Of a stretch of DNA of 64,000 nucleotides, positions 1-8,146 are shown piece by piece (position 1 is the first letter of the stretch; each line of letters opens with the position of its first letter). Source of the DNA: Kribbella aluminosa (GTDB lineage: Bacteria > Actinomycetota > Actinomycetes > Propionibacteriales > Kribbellaceae); assembly GCF_017876295.1 (NCBI RefSeq), contig NZ_JAGINT010000002.1, positions 2,480,001 to 2,544,000 on the forward strand, written 5' to 3'. The notes below the pieces were generated by a model that saw only the letters and a list, made by a program, of their open reading frames with translations, made no database searches and had not been told where the DNA came from. The position numbers and the translations under genes were made by a program.

Positions 1-1
1 C

Positions 2-844
2 CCCGAGGCGGCGTCCCGGATCACGCTGATGATCGACTCGCCGGAGCACCTCGGATTCATCAAGGCCACCGCGACCGGGACTGCCCGGATCCAGGTCTGC
101 CTGGACGTCGACGCCTCGCTGCGGATCCTCGGTCAGCACCTCGGCGTCCGGCGGTCCCCGCTCCGGACCGCGACCGACGTGGCGACCCTCGCCCGTACGG
201 TGGCGGCCGACAGTGCGTTCGAGCTGACCGGCGTGATGTTCTACGAGGCGCAGATCGCCGGGCTGCCGGACACGTCGCCGGCCGTCCGCTGGGTGAAGCG
301 CCGTTCGGCCGCGGAGCTCGCGGACCGGCGCGGCGCGGTTGTCGACGCGGTCAAGCAGGTGGCGCCGCTGCGGATCGTGAACAGCGGCGGCACCGGCAGC
401 CTGGAGATCAGCAGCGCCGATCCGGTCGTCACCGAGGTCACCGCCGGCTCCGGCCTCTACGGCCCGACCCTGTTCGACAAGTACGACGTCTTCCAGCCCG
501 AGCCCGCGATGGCGTACGCGGTGGACGTAGTACGGCGGCCCGCGCCGCGGATCGCCACGCTGTTCGGCGGTGGGTACGTCGCGTCCGGTCCGGCGAAGAA
601 GTCGCGGCTCCCGCTGCCCGCATCGCCGTCCGGGCTGAAGCTGCTCGGCACCGAGGGCGCCGGGGAGGTGCAGACTCCGGTGCAGGGACAATCGGCCGAT
701 CGGCTGAAAATCGGCGACAGAGTGTGGATGCGCTACGCCAAGGCAGGCGAGATGCTGGAGCGGTTCGACGTCCTGCACGCGATCGACGGCGAGGACGTCA
801 GCGAGCTCGCGACGTACCGGGGCGAAGGGAAGAACTTCGGATGA
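2..844 (+). CDS. Amino acid deaminase/aldolase, 5' truncated by window edge
   Basis: The frame is open from the left edge (first Met at 29), so about 280 C-terminal codons of a longer protein are present. The sequence resembles the C-terminal two thirds of PLP-dependent alanine-racemase-fold (fold III) amino acid deaminases of the D-threonine aldolase/DSD1 type. It has a small-residue stretch NSGGTGSLE that would suit phosphate binding and ends in a beta-rich C-terminal domain. The PLP lysine would lie upstream and cannot be seen. The stop overlaps the next ATG (ATGA), so it is translationally coupled to a lactone oxidase. The substrate is unknown. The family call comes from overall similarity only. 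Confidence 0.6.
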   Translation, partial: PEAASRITLMIDSPEHLGFIKATATGTARIQVCLDVDASLRILGQHLGVRRSPLRTATDVATLARTVAADSAFELTGVMFYEAQIAGLPDTSPAVRWVKRRSAAELADRRGAVVDAVKQVAPLRIVNSGGTGSLEISSADPVVTEVTAGSGLYGPTLFDKYDVFQPEPAMAYAVDVVRRPAPRIATLFGGGYVASGPAKKSRLPLPASPSGLKLLGTEGAGEVQTPVQGQSADRLKIGDRVWMRYAKAGEMLERFDVLHAIDGEDVSELATYRGEGKNFG

Positions 845-2142
845 GCACCTGGCGGAACTGGTCCGGCACCGAGTCGGCGACCGGCATCGAGACTCTGCGA
901 CCAGGGTCGACCGACGAGCTCGCGGCGACGGTGAAGGCCGCGGCCGAGCAGGGCAAGAAGCTCAAGGCTGTCGGTTCCGGGCATTCGTTCACCGGCTGCT
1001 CGGTGCCGCAGCAGGTGATGGTCCAGCTCGATGGCCTGTCCTCGATCCTGCACGCGGACCAGGCGTCCGGCCGGGTCACGGTCGGTGCCGGCACCGACCT
1101 GCGGAAGCTGACCGCTGGGCTCGCCGCGTTCGACCTGGCGATGGCGAACCTCGGCGACATCGACAAGCAGACGATCTCCGGTGCGATCTCCACCGGGACC
1201 CACGGGACCGGTGCTCAGCTCGGCGGCCTGGCCACCCAGGTCGTCGCGCTCGACCTGGTCACCGCGGACGGCTCGGTCCTGCACTGCTCGGCCGAGGAGC
1301 ACCCCGAGGTGTTCGGCGCGGCCCGAATCTCGGTCGGCGCGCTCGGCGTGATCAGCGCACTGACCTTGCAGTGTGTGCCGGCGTTCCTGCTGCGTGCGCA
1401 GGAGATGCCGCTGCCGCTGGCCGACGTCCTCGACGGCTTCGACGAGTTTGCCGACGGCAACGATCACTTCGAGTTCTACTGGTTCCCGCACACCGAGATC
1501 GCGCTCACCAAGCGGAACAACCGGGTCGGTGCGGACGTTGCTGCGGCGCCGGTCGGGCGGGTCCGCGGCTGGGTGGACGACGAGTTGCTGTCCAACAAGG
1601 TGTTCGAGCTGACGAACCGCCTGGCCGTACGGCGGCCCGGGATGGTTCCGCGGATCAACCAGCTCGCGTCCCGCGCACTCTCGGCCCGGGAGTACGTCGA
1701 CGCGTCGTACAAGGTGTTCTGTTCCGAGCGGAGTGTCGTGTTCCGCGAGTCGGAGTACGCCGTACCGCGGGAGAGCGTGGTCGAGGTGCTGCACCGGTTG
1801 CGGGACTGGATCGACGCGTCCGGCGAGCGGATCCCGTTCCCGATCGAGGTCCGGGTGGCCGCGCCGGACGACATCTGGCTGTCCACCGCGTCCGGCCGCG
1901 CGACGGCGTACATCGCGATCCACCAGTACCACCGGCTGCCCCACGACCCGTACTTCCGGGCCTTCGAGAACATCGTCGCCGACTACGGCGGTCGGCCGCA
2001 CTGGGGCAAGCTGCACACGCTGACCGCGACCGACCTGCGCGCCAGGTACCCGCGCTTCGACGACTTCCTCGCCGTCCGCGACCGCCTCGACCCACACCGA
2101 ACCTTCGAGAACGCCTACACCCGCCAGGTCTTCGGGGACTAG
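841..2142 (+). CDS. FAD-linked D-arabinono-1,4-lactone oxidase family protein
   Basis: The 433-aa protein starts at the ATG inside the ATGA overlap with the upstream deaminase. The N-terminal half carries a PP-loop FAD-binding domain with VGSGHSF, where the His is the usual covalent-FAD residue of L-gulono-/D-arabinono-lactone oxidases. ISTGTHGTG follows in the second FAD-contact region. The C-terminal ALO domain ends with the typical HWGK motif and an R-x-x-L-D-P-x-x-x-F-x-N segment. The length is normal for the family. It should oxidise a sugar lactone or alditol in the cytoplasm with O2 or another acceptor. Alditol oxidase is the main alternative. Coupling suggests a shared pathway with the deaminase, but none is defined here. 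Confidence 0.87.
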   Translation: MSTWRNWSGTESATGIETLRPGSTDELAATVKAAAEQGKKLKAVGSGHSFTGCSVPQQVMVQLDGLSSILHADQASGRVTVGAGTDLRKLTAGLAAFDLAMANLGDIDKQTISGAISTGTHGTGAQLGGLATQVVALDLVTADGSVLHCSAEEHPEVFGAARISVGALGVISALTLQCVPAFLLRAQEMPLPLADVLDGFDEFADGNDHFEFYWFPHTEIALTKRNNRVGADVAAAPVGRVRGWVDDELLSNKVFELTNRLAVRRPGMVPRINQLASRALSAREYVDASYKVFCSERSVVFRESEYAVPRESVVEVLHRLRDWIDASGERIPFPIEVRVAAPDDIWLSTASGRATAYIAIHQYHRLPHDPYFRAFENIVADYGGRPHWGKLHTLTATDLRARYPRFDDFLAVRDRLDPHRTFENAYTRQVFGD

Positions 2143-2151
2143 CCTGCGAGC
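2140..2151 (+). promoter_or_regulatory. Leaderless-type -10 for PIG-L gene
   Basis: TAGCCT at 2140-2145 ends six bases before the ATG at 2152, and there is no purine-rich Shine-Dalgarno. The gene could be leaderless. No good -35 is visible because the region is still coding for the lactone oxidase, so the call is weak. Confidence 0.3.
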
Positions 2152-2862
2152 ATGGAGCTCGAACCGGTTGTCGAGGATTGGCAGAAGGCACTGGCGGTCG
2201 TCGCGCATCCGGACGACCTGGAGTTCGGTGCGGCGGCGGCGATCGCGCGCTGGACCGGGCAGGGAAAGCAGATCGTGTACTGCCTGCTGACGTCGGGGGA
2301 GGCCGGCATCGACGGCGTCGACCCGGCCGAGTGCGGCCCGCTGCGGGAGGCCGAGCAGATCGAGTCGTCGCGGATCGTCGGGGTGTCGGCGGTCGAGTTC
2401 CTCGGCCAGCCGGACGGCACGATCGAGTACGGCGTACCGCTGCGCCGCGTGATCACCGCAGCGATCCGCCGGCACCAGCCCGAGATCGTGATCACCAACA
2501 ACTTCCGCGACACCTGGGACGGCGACGCGCTGCTGAACCAGGCGGACCACATCAACACCGGCCGCGCGACCCTCGACGCGGTCCGGGACGCCGCGAACCG
2601 GTGGATCTTCCCGGACGCCGGCGACAAGTGGGACGGCGTCCGGCAACTGTGGGCGGCCGGCTCACCCAGCGGGCGGCACGGCGTGGACACCACCGGGAGC
2701 TTCCAGACCGGGGTCCGGTCGCTGAAGGCCCACAAGGCCTACATCGACGGCCTGAACTGGCCCGACTTCGACCCGGAGGAGTTCCTCGAAGGTGTGTCGC
2801 GTCCGGCCGGCACGCTGCTCGGCACGAAGTACGCGGCCCGATTCGAAATCTTCACTCTTTGA
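2152..2862 (+). CDS. PIG-L (LmbE-like) family deacetylase
   Basis: The 236-aa protein has the zinc-binding AHPDD motif at residues 18-22 (H19 and D22 as ligands) followed by LEFG, and a later third-ligand region ADHINTGR near residue 143. These define the PIG-L/LmbE fold of zinc N-deacetylases acting on GlcNAc-type substrates, which includes MshB and Mca of mycothiol metabolism. Which substrate this copy uses cannot be told. It starts 9 nt after the lactone oxidase stop. Its 3' end overlaps the convergent gene by 11 nt. Confidence 0.85.
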   Translation: MELEPVVEDWQKALAVVAHPDDLEFGAAAAIARWTGQGKQIVYCLLTSGEAGIDGVDPAECGPLREAEQIESSRIVGVSAVEFLGQPDGTIEYGVPLRRVITAAIRRHQPEIVITNNFRDTWDGDALLNQADHINTGRATLDAVRDAANRWIFPDAGDKWDGVRQLWAAGSPSGRHGVDTTGSFQTGVRSLKAHKAYIDGLNWPDFDPEEFLEGVSRPAGTLLGTKYAARFEIFTL

Positions 2863-3259
2863 GGTACTCCTGCAAGTGCGGCGGCGTCGGCTTCGGCCGG
2901 CGCGGCTCGCGGTCGCCGGCGGTGCCGGGGCCAGGCGGGTTGTTCGGGCCGGCCCAGGAGCGGATCAGCGCCCGGCCGCCCTTGCGGGTCAGCCGGTGCA
3001 GGTCGATCCGCTCGACGTCGCCGGCCGGGATGCCGAGCTGGGCGAGGCTGCGGTTCGCCATCGCGCAGGCCGCGTCGTGCTTGCGCGGCGACATCTTCTG
3101 CTGCAGGACGATCGCGATCGAGCCGTCCGGCAGGTCCTCGATCCGCTGGAACCGCATCCCGTTGTCCAGCGACCAGGAGTGCAGGGCCAGGTCGATGTAG
3201 TCGGCGTTGGAGACTCGCCGATCGGGCTTCGCGCGCGCAACCACTTCGTATCGGGCCAT
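2852..3259 (-). CDS. Conserved hypothetical protein, 135 aa
   Basis: Not recognised. It begins MARYEVVARAKPDRR, has mixed alpha/beta composition for about 100 residues, then a Pro/Gly/Arg-rich tail (NNPPGPGTAGDREPRR). There is no signal peptide, membrane segment or cysteine cluster beyond a single Cys. Third codon positions are strongly GC, as in neighbouring genes. It is convergent with the PIG-L gene (11-nt overlap), and its start lies 46 nt from the stop of the alpha/beta hydrolase further up the minus strand. Confidence 0.7.
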   Translation of the reverse strand: MARYEVVARAKPDRRVSNADYIDLALHSWSLDNGMRFQRIEDLPDGSIAIVLQQKMSPRKHDAACAMANRSLAQLGIPAGDVERIDLHRLTRKGGRALIRSWAGPNNPPGPGTAGDREPRRPKPTPPHLQEYLKE

Positions 3260-3305
3260 GTCCCGATCATCCGTCGCCGGCCGCCGGATTTCCAGGAATC
3301 TGCGA

Positions 3306-4235
3306 TCAGCGAAGTACGTCGATCGCCGCCGCCACCCGGGCCGGGTCCGAGATCAGCGTGAGGTGGTTCGCGTTCGGGATCAGCGTCGGCGCGGGCGCGC
3401 CGATCCGGGTCGCGGTCTCGGCCGCGTTGCCGCCGTTGGTGTCGTTCGCGCCGAACACCACCGACTTGGGGAGCTTCAGCTCCTTCAGCTTCGCCAGCCG
3501 GTCGGCCGGGACCGCGGGAATCCCGTTCGCGGTCATCTGCCACACCGCGTTCTCCGCGCCGGGCTGCCGGAACGGGCGGGTCCACTCGTCGACGTCCATC
3601 TGCGGGCAGCCGGGCGTGCAGACGCTGTTGTAGATCTTCTTCAGCAGCCAGCCCTGGTCCAGCACCAGCCGGAACAGCGAGGTCCGGTACGGCGGGATGA
3701 TCAGCCAGCTCGGCGGACCGGGTTTCCCGCCCGGCAGCGGCAGGCCGTCGCCGTCCAGGAACATGATCCCGCCGACCCGGCCGGGCGCCTCCAGCGTCGC
3801 CTCGGCCGCGACCCCGGCACCGAGCGAGTGCCCGACCAGGATCGGCCGCGGCTGACCGGGACCGCCGAGGTGCATCGCGTCCAGGAACCCGAGCAGCTGC
3901 GCCGCGAGATGCTCGATCGTGTACGGCGCCTTGCGCTCGGAGTACCCGTAGCCGGTGATGTCGTACGCGTACACGCGGTGCGTCTTCGCGAGCAGCGGCA
4001 CCAGCCGCGACCAGGTGTCGACGGACTCCGCCGCACCGTGGACGAGCACGACGGGTGTGCCCGACGTACCCCAGGTGTCGTACCGGGTGTTGATGCCGCC
4101 CGCCTCGACGTACTTGAGGCCCGGCGGTGGCGCAGCTGTTCCGTTGGTGGCGAAGTTGAAGCCGAACGACGCGACAGTGACGATCAGCCAGAGCCCGAGG
4201 AGTCCCAGGAACCCCCGCCACAGGAACCGTTTCAC
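3306..4235 (-). CDS. Alpha/beta hydrolase, membrane-anchored or exported
   Basis: The 309-aa protein starts at GTG 4235. An N-terminal hydrophobic segment (about residues 7-27, FLGLLGLWLIVTVASFG) suggests a signal anchor. The fold is alpha/beta hydrolase: VLVHGAAES gives the oxyanion region, LVGHSLGAG the nucleophile elbow (Ser), FLDGDG an acid candidate, and NANHLTL near the C terminus the catalytic His. Substrate is unknown; esterase, lipase or haloperoxidase-like are all possible. The DUF6817-like gene at 4258-4794 ends 22 nt upstream in the same orientation, so the two may be co-transcribed. Confidence 0.82.
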   Translation of the reverse strand: MKRFLWRGFLGLLGLWLIVTVASFGFNFATNGTAAPPPGLKYVEAGGINTRYDTWGTSGTPVVLVHGAAESVDTWSRLVPLLAKTHRVYAYDITGYGYSERKAPYTIEHLAAQLLGFLDAMHLGGPGQPRPILVGHSLGAGVAAEATLEAPGRVGGIMFLDGDGLPLPGGKPGPPSWLIIPPYRTSLFRLVLDQGWLLKKIYNSVCTPGCPQMDVDEWTRPFRQPGAENAVWQMTANGIPAVPADRLAKLKELKLPKSVVFGANDTNGGNAAETATRIGAPAPTLIPNANHLTLISDPARVAAAIDVLR

Positions 4236-4257
4236 GCCCCTAGTGTTACAGCACCAC

Positions 4258-4794
4258 CTAGAGCTGCAGGACGCGCTGGGCTTCGGTGAGTACGGCGGGG
4301 GAGGCGAGGGAGTGCCAGCGGGGCAGCTGCTCCTGGAGGAACGGGCGGAGCTGGTCGGCCCGTTTCGCGTCGTTGTCGAGGACGTCGAGCTCGTTGACGA
4401 TCGTCAGGTCGACGAAGTCCCGCAGGGCGGCGGCGCCGAGCTCCTCCGACGTACCGGTGAAGCGGTCGGTGACCGTGCGGTGCTCGGCCAGGTCCCGCCA
4501 GGTCGTCTCCCGGTCGCAGGCGCCGTACCGGTAGACGATCGCCTCGGCCTCGGCGCCGATCACCGATTCCAGCACCGGGCGCTCGGTCTGCCAGTCGAAC
4601 AGGTGCGTCGGGTAGCCGTCGGTCCCGTACGCCGCGTGCGCCAGCCCGGCCAGCACCAGCGTGTCGGAGGCGCCGAGCGACCCGAGGCGCTTGGCAACCC
4701 GGTGCAGGTGCACGTACAGCGTGCCGCCCGCATGGTCGAACTCGTCCGCGCCGCGCACCAGCAGCAGCGAACCCAGGTCCTCGAGAGTGCTCAT
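4258..4794 (-). CDS. DUF6817-like protein
   Basis: The 178-aa protein is started at ATG 4794 because AAGGGG lies 5 nt upstream. A GTG at 4809 is in frame but has no ribosome site. The conserved core runs from HAGGTLYVHLHRVAKRL through LAGLAHAAYGTDGYP, with His and Asp residues arranged somewhat like an HD-type helical protein, and matches what I remember of DUF6817. No function is established. It is soluble, with no signal peptide, and lies directly upstream of the alpha/beta hydrolase. Confidence 0.65.
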   Translation of the reverse strand: MSTLEDLGSLLLVRGADEFDHAGGTLYVHLHRVAKRLGSLGASDTLVLAGLAHAAYGTDGYPTHLFDWQTERPVLESVIGAEAEAIVYRYGACDRETTWRDLAEHRTVTDRFTGTSEELGAAALRDFVDLTIVNELDVLDNDAKRADQLRPFLQEQLPRWHSLASPAVLTEAQRVLQL

Positions 4795-5225
4795 CCGACC
4801 CCTTCTCACCCCGGAGCGGCCACGTCCTGCAGATCACCCACGGTAAGGCCAATAGGCGGCCCCCGCCCAGCACCTCGGCGTGCCGTTTCAGTCACACGGC
4901 GGGGGCGTGAAACAAGAACTGGTGACGTGGGATTGGAAATGACCTGTGCAGCGCCACCGCCACGCCGGCCCAGCCCCACTCTGGGGCTACGCTCGCAGCT
5001 CAGCCGACCCCGGCGCCAGCTCAGGTTGTTGCTATGGGCAAGGGCTGAGGGTACGGCAGGTCCGGGGTGGTTGAACAGGAAGTGGTGGGCTCCGGCAGGC
5101 AATGACCTGTTCAAGGCGCCGGCAGCCTGGTGGACCTCCCGGGAGTTGGTCGAGTTGCCCGCGGTCGCCCACCGCGCCCTGCGGCACGGTGATCGCCGTC
5201 ATGATGCCCCGTGCTCCGAGCAGAA
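4795..5225. other. Intergenic region without a convincing gene
   Basis: About 430 bp. The only ORFs are low-complexity Arg/Pro/Gly readings. It contains a 9-bp inverted repeat TTGAACAGG (5071-5079) / CCTGTTCAA (5106-5114) and a short hairpin with GTTT/AAAC ends near 4886-4915. The decamer AATGACCTGT occurs twice (near 4937 and at 5101). I see no promoter or RNA gene that I would defend. Confidence 0.5.
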
Positions 5226-5843
5226 TCAGGCGATCTCGGCGACGTGCAGGGCGATCAGCGGTCCGCCCGCCTGCATGAGCCGCCCGCCGTCACGCAGTCC
5301 GCCTAGTACGACGGCCGCGAGGCCCAGGGAGTCGACGAAGGCGGCGACTGTGGCGTTGGCCTCGGTGTCGTCGCCCGCGAGGAAGATGACGAGGCGGCCG
5401 TCGGTCCGGTCCGCGCTCTGTGCGACGACGTTCATGAAGACCGTGTTGAACCCCTTGACGACGCGTGCGCCGGGCATCAGCGTCGCGATGTACTCACTGC
5501 CGGTCTGATCGCCGAGATCGACCGGGGCTTGCATGTCGTGGTGGTGCCACTGGTTCGTGGTGTCGATGACGATCCGCCCGTTCAGGTCGCCCCCGTTCTC
5601 GAGGGCGGCGGGCACCTGGTCCCAGCCGACCGCCAGGATCGTGATGTCGGCTCGGGCGGTGTCCTCGACAGTGCCTGCGGATGCACCCTCGCCCAGTTGG
5701 CCGACGAGATCGGTGAGGGACTCGGGGCCGCGACTGTTGCTCAGGATGACCTGGTGACCGGCCGCGAGGGCGAGTCGGGCGATTGTCTGGGCAACACGAC
5801 CCGCTCCGATGGCGCCGATGGTCAGCTTGTCGTTATCTGACAT
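5226..5843 (-). CDS. NADPH-dependent F420 reductase-like NAD(P)-binding protein
   Basis: The 205-aa protein has a Rossmann GAIGAGRVAQTIA start (residues 9-21) and a SNSRGPESL region where NADP phosphate contacts lie in Fno-type proteins. ADITILAVGWDQV and VKGFNTVF follow, as in the F420-reductase/NAD(P)-binding family. It is shorter than F420:NADP oxidoreductases and may act on another substrate. GAGG lies 6-9 nt before the ATG. It is the last gene of a minus-strand operon: the MFS exporter ends 35 nt upstream, preceded by the epimerase. The operon is probably controlled by the divergent LysR regulator. Confidence 0.78.
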   Translation of the reverse strand: MSDNDKLTIGAIGAGRVAQTIARLALAAGHQVILSNSRGPESLTDLVGQLGEGASAGTVEDTARADITILAVGWDQVPAALENGGDLNGRIVIDTTNQWHHHDMQAPVDLGDQTGSEYIATLMPGARVVKGFNTVFMNVVAQSADRTDGRLVIFLAGDDTEANATVAAFVDSLGLAAVVLGGLRDGGRLMQAGGPLIALHVAEIA

Positions 5844-5877
5844 GTGATCCTCGTACTTTCATGGAATCGGAGAGGTG

Positions 5878-7074
5878 TCAGGCGCTTTTCGGCCAGTGCG
5901 GGAAGGCGTGTCGCCTACCCGCGATGGTCGCGATCGCCGTGGGAATCATGATGGCGACGGCTGTCCATGGAATGGAGGTGACGCCGAGTCCGGAGAGCAG
6001 GAGTCCGCCGAAAACTCCGCCGGCCGCGATGCTGAGATTGAAGACGGTCACGAGCATCGACTGGACGCCGTCCGTACCGGCCGCCCGGATGCCGGCGGTG
6101 ACGAACAGCGTGGCCGAACCGCCGAACCCGAAGCCCCAGGCGGCTACGCCCAGGTAGAAGATCACCGGACTCAGCACAGCGAACCCGAGGACGAAGGCGC
6201 CGCCGCCGAGGACCACCATGCTCATGACGACCAGCCGACGGTGGTGCGGGTCGACATAGGATCCGGTTGCCCAGATGCTGAGCAGCGCGGCTGCACCGAA
6301 AACGACGAGGACCCACTCGACCTGGCCGCCGGCATGCGCAGCGATCGCCAGCGGAGCGATGTAGGTGTACAGGATGCTGTGGGCGACCATGAATCCGGCA
6401 ACGACCCCGAGAATCGGCCGTACCCCAGGGGCACGGAGGATGGTCACGAAACGAACGTGGTCTTTCTCGGCCTGGCCCGGAAGGCTCGGCAGTGAGACCA
6501 GCACCCAGACGATCAGGGCGACGCTGATAGCCGCCGCCACGGCGAAGGTCGCCTGCCAGCCGGCTTCATCGCCCAAGAAGGTGCCCAGCGGAAGCCCGAG
6601 CGACAGGGCGATGGGCGTGCCCGCCATCGCAATGGCGATGGCCTTGCCCTGCAACGCCGCGGGGGCGATCCGTGCCGCGTACCCGCCGAGGTTCGACCAG
6701 ATCAGTCCCGCTCCGACGCCGGCGACGAAGCGTGCGACGAGGATGACCATGAAGCTGCTGACGAGCGCTACGACTGCGTTCGCCAGTGCGAAGGTGACCA
6801 GCGCCGCCACCAGGACGATCCGGCGGTCCAGGTTCTTCAACGCCGAGTTGATCGGGATCGCCGTGAACGCCGTAGCGAGCGCATACACCGTGACCGTTTG
6901 ACCGGCGGCGGCCTCCGAGAGCCCGAGGCTGTTCGACATCGTCGGCAGCAAGCCGGCAGGGATCGTCTCGTTGATGATTCCCAGGAAGCCCGCTGTGAAC
7001 AGCGCCAGGAGGCCTGACAGCGGGAGCCTTGCCTCCTTCCGAACGCGGGGTTCTGCATTGGTTGGCAATGACAT
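5878..7074 (-). CDS. MFS transporter (arabinose/DHA1-type efflux)
   Basis: The 398-aa protein starts at ATG 7074, with AAAGGA about 8 nt upstream and the epimerase stop only 2 nt away, so it is coupled. About 12 hydrophobic segments are visible. The N-terminal half has GFLGIINETIPAGLLPTMS and the loop LKNLDRRIVL, and ARFVAGVGAGLIWSN lies at TM4-5, typical of the AraJ/YdhP branch of DHA1 exporters. It is expected in the inner membrane as a proton-driven exporter of an unidentified small molecule. It sits between an NAD-epimerase and a reductase. Confidence 0.85.
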   Translation of the reverse strand: MSLPTNAEPRVRKEARLPLSGLLALFTAGFLGIINETIPAGLLPTMSNSLGLSEAAAGQTVTVYALATAFTAIPINSALKNLDRRIVLVAALVTFALANAVVALVSSFMVILVARFVAGVGAGLIWSNLGGYAARIAPAALQGKAIAIAMAGTPIALSLGLPLGTFLGDEAGWQATFAVAAAISVALIVWVLVSLPSLPGQAEKDHVRFVTILRAPGVRPILGVVAGFMVAHSILYTYIAPLAIAAHAGGQVEWVLVVFGAAALLSIWATGSYVDPHHRRLVVMSMVVLGGGAFVLGFAVLSPVIFYLGVAAWGFGFGGSATLFVTAGIRAAGTDGVQSMLVTVFNLSIAAGGVFGGLLLSGLGVTSIPWTAVAIMIPTAIATIAGRRHAFPHWPKSA

Positions 7075-7076
7075 GT

Positions 7077-8012
7077 TCAGTCCTTTCGATGGCCGGCCAG
7101 CGAGTCCCGCACGGCGGCCAGGCCGTCGGCGTGCGAGATCACCGGCTGGTATCCGAGTTCGGCGACGGCCTTTTCGGTTCGCAGCGTGCACATCTGGCCG
7201 AGGAACCACCGGGCCGGAACGGCGATCTGCCGGGCGGCGGTTTCGGCGTCCACGTCGGGAATCGGGGAGCTGACGTCGTACATCGCGAAGTGGGTCTCGA
7301 GGAATTCCCGGAGGATCACACGGTGCTGATCGGTGATGAAGTACGCCTGACCGGGTCGGCCGCGACGCCATCCGAGAATGAGGCCCTCAACGGCGTTGTC
7401 GACGAACGTCACATCGGTCGTGTGCCGGCCGCCCTCGATCCAGGCGAAGTGTCCAGCCTTCGCCGCCGCCGCGAGTCCCTCGACGAGGAAGCTTCCGGGC
7501 CCCCAGACGAACCTTGGGCGGATCGACACCGTGGCGAGACCCGGCCCGCTCGCATCCAGCACGATCGCCTCCGATCGGGCCTTCGCCGCGCTGTATGCAG
7601 CTTCTGAATCCGGCCGGAGCGGTGCGGTCTCGTTGACGTCCACGAGCGGCTCACCGGCCAGGAGAGCAGCTTCGCTGCCGCAGTGAACGAGCCGGGGAAC
7701 GCCGGCGAAGCGGGCTGCGTCCAGGGCCGCCCGAGTGCCTCCGACCGACACGAACTCCTGCCGCGCGCGGTCGGCCGTGATGTCCGTCTCCGCCGCGAGG
7801 TGGAACAGCACCTCGCTGCCCGTGACGTGCTCCTGCCACGTGGCCGCATCGGTCAACTCACCCCGCACCGGCTCCGCGCCCAACGCCGTCACGACGTCAG
7901 CCGACGCCGTACTGCGGACCAGGACGCGGACTGTATGCCCGTCGCCGAGAAGCCGGCGAACCAGCCTCCGGCCGATGAAACCCGACCCACCCGTTATGAA
8001 TGCCTGTGCCAT
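7077..8012 (-). CDS. NAD-dependent epimerase/dehydratase (extended SDR)
   Basis: The 311-aa protein starts at ATG 8012, with GAGAGAG upstream; the longer open frame to 8153 would cross the divergent promoter. The Rossmann motif GGSGFIGRRLV lies at residues 8-18 (GxxGxxG). VLFHLAAETD follows, and the active-site tyrosine is probably in AAYSAAKARSE (YxxxK). The N-terminal half resembles dihydroflavonol reductase/3-beta-HSD-like SDRs. The substrate is unknown. It is first in the epimerase-MFS-reductase operon, divergent from LysR with a 134-bp shared promoter region. Confidence 0.83.
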   Translation of the reverse strand: MAQAFITGGSGFIGRRLVRRLLGDGHTVRVLVRSTASADVVTALGAEPVRGELTDAATWQEHVTGSEVLFHLAAETDITADRARQEFVSVGGTRAALDAARFAGVPRLVHCGSEAALLAGEPLVDVNETAPLRPDSEAAYSAAKARSEAIVLDASGPGLATVSIRPRFVWGPGSFLVEGLAAAAKAGHFAWIEGGRHTTDVTFVDNAVEGLILGWRRGRPGQAYFITDQHRVILREFLETHFAMYDVSSPIPDVDAETAARQIAVPARWFLGQMCTLRTEKAVAELGYQPVISHADGLAAVRDSLAGHRKD

Positions 8013-8106
8013 CTGGCTCTCTCTCAGCGAAGGGTGCCCTCTCCCCGAGATCGGGAAGAACGCTCTTGCCTGGTCAAACCGGCACTGGGACTTTCCGCTT
8101 CCCTCC

Positions 8107-8135
8107 ATCGCATTGATACTTCGATGGCCTGCGAT
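8107..8135. promoter_or_regulatory. Candidate LysR operator overlapping the lysR promoter
   Basis: An inverted repeat, ATCGCA (8107-8112) and TGCGAT (8130-8135) separated by 17 nt, lies between the divergent operons. It spans the -35 (TTGATA, 8113-8118) and touches the -10 (TAAGAT, 8135-8140) of the regulator. The position suits autorepression plus control of the divergent operon. Confidence 0.45.
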
Positions 8136-8146
8136 AAGATCTATGG
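8113..8146 (+). promoter_or_regulatory. Leaderless promoter of the LysR gene
   Basis: TTGATA (8113-8118), a 16-nt spacer, and TAAGAT (8135-8140) end six bases before the ATG at 8147. There is no Shine-Dalgarno, so transcription probably begins at or next to the start codon. Confidence 0.6.

Noticed and set aside
733..2646. Long minus-strand ORF (637 codons)
   Set aside because: It is the opposite-strand shadow of the lactone oxidase and PIG-L genes, with Arg/Asp/Gly-rich composition and no domain.
4806..5114. 102-codon minus-strand ORF
   Set aside because: Arg/Gly-rich, no ribosome site, spans a hairpin region.
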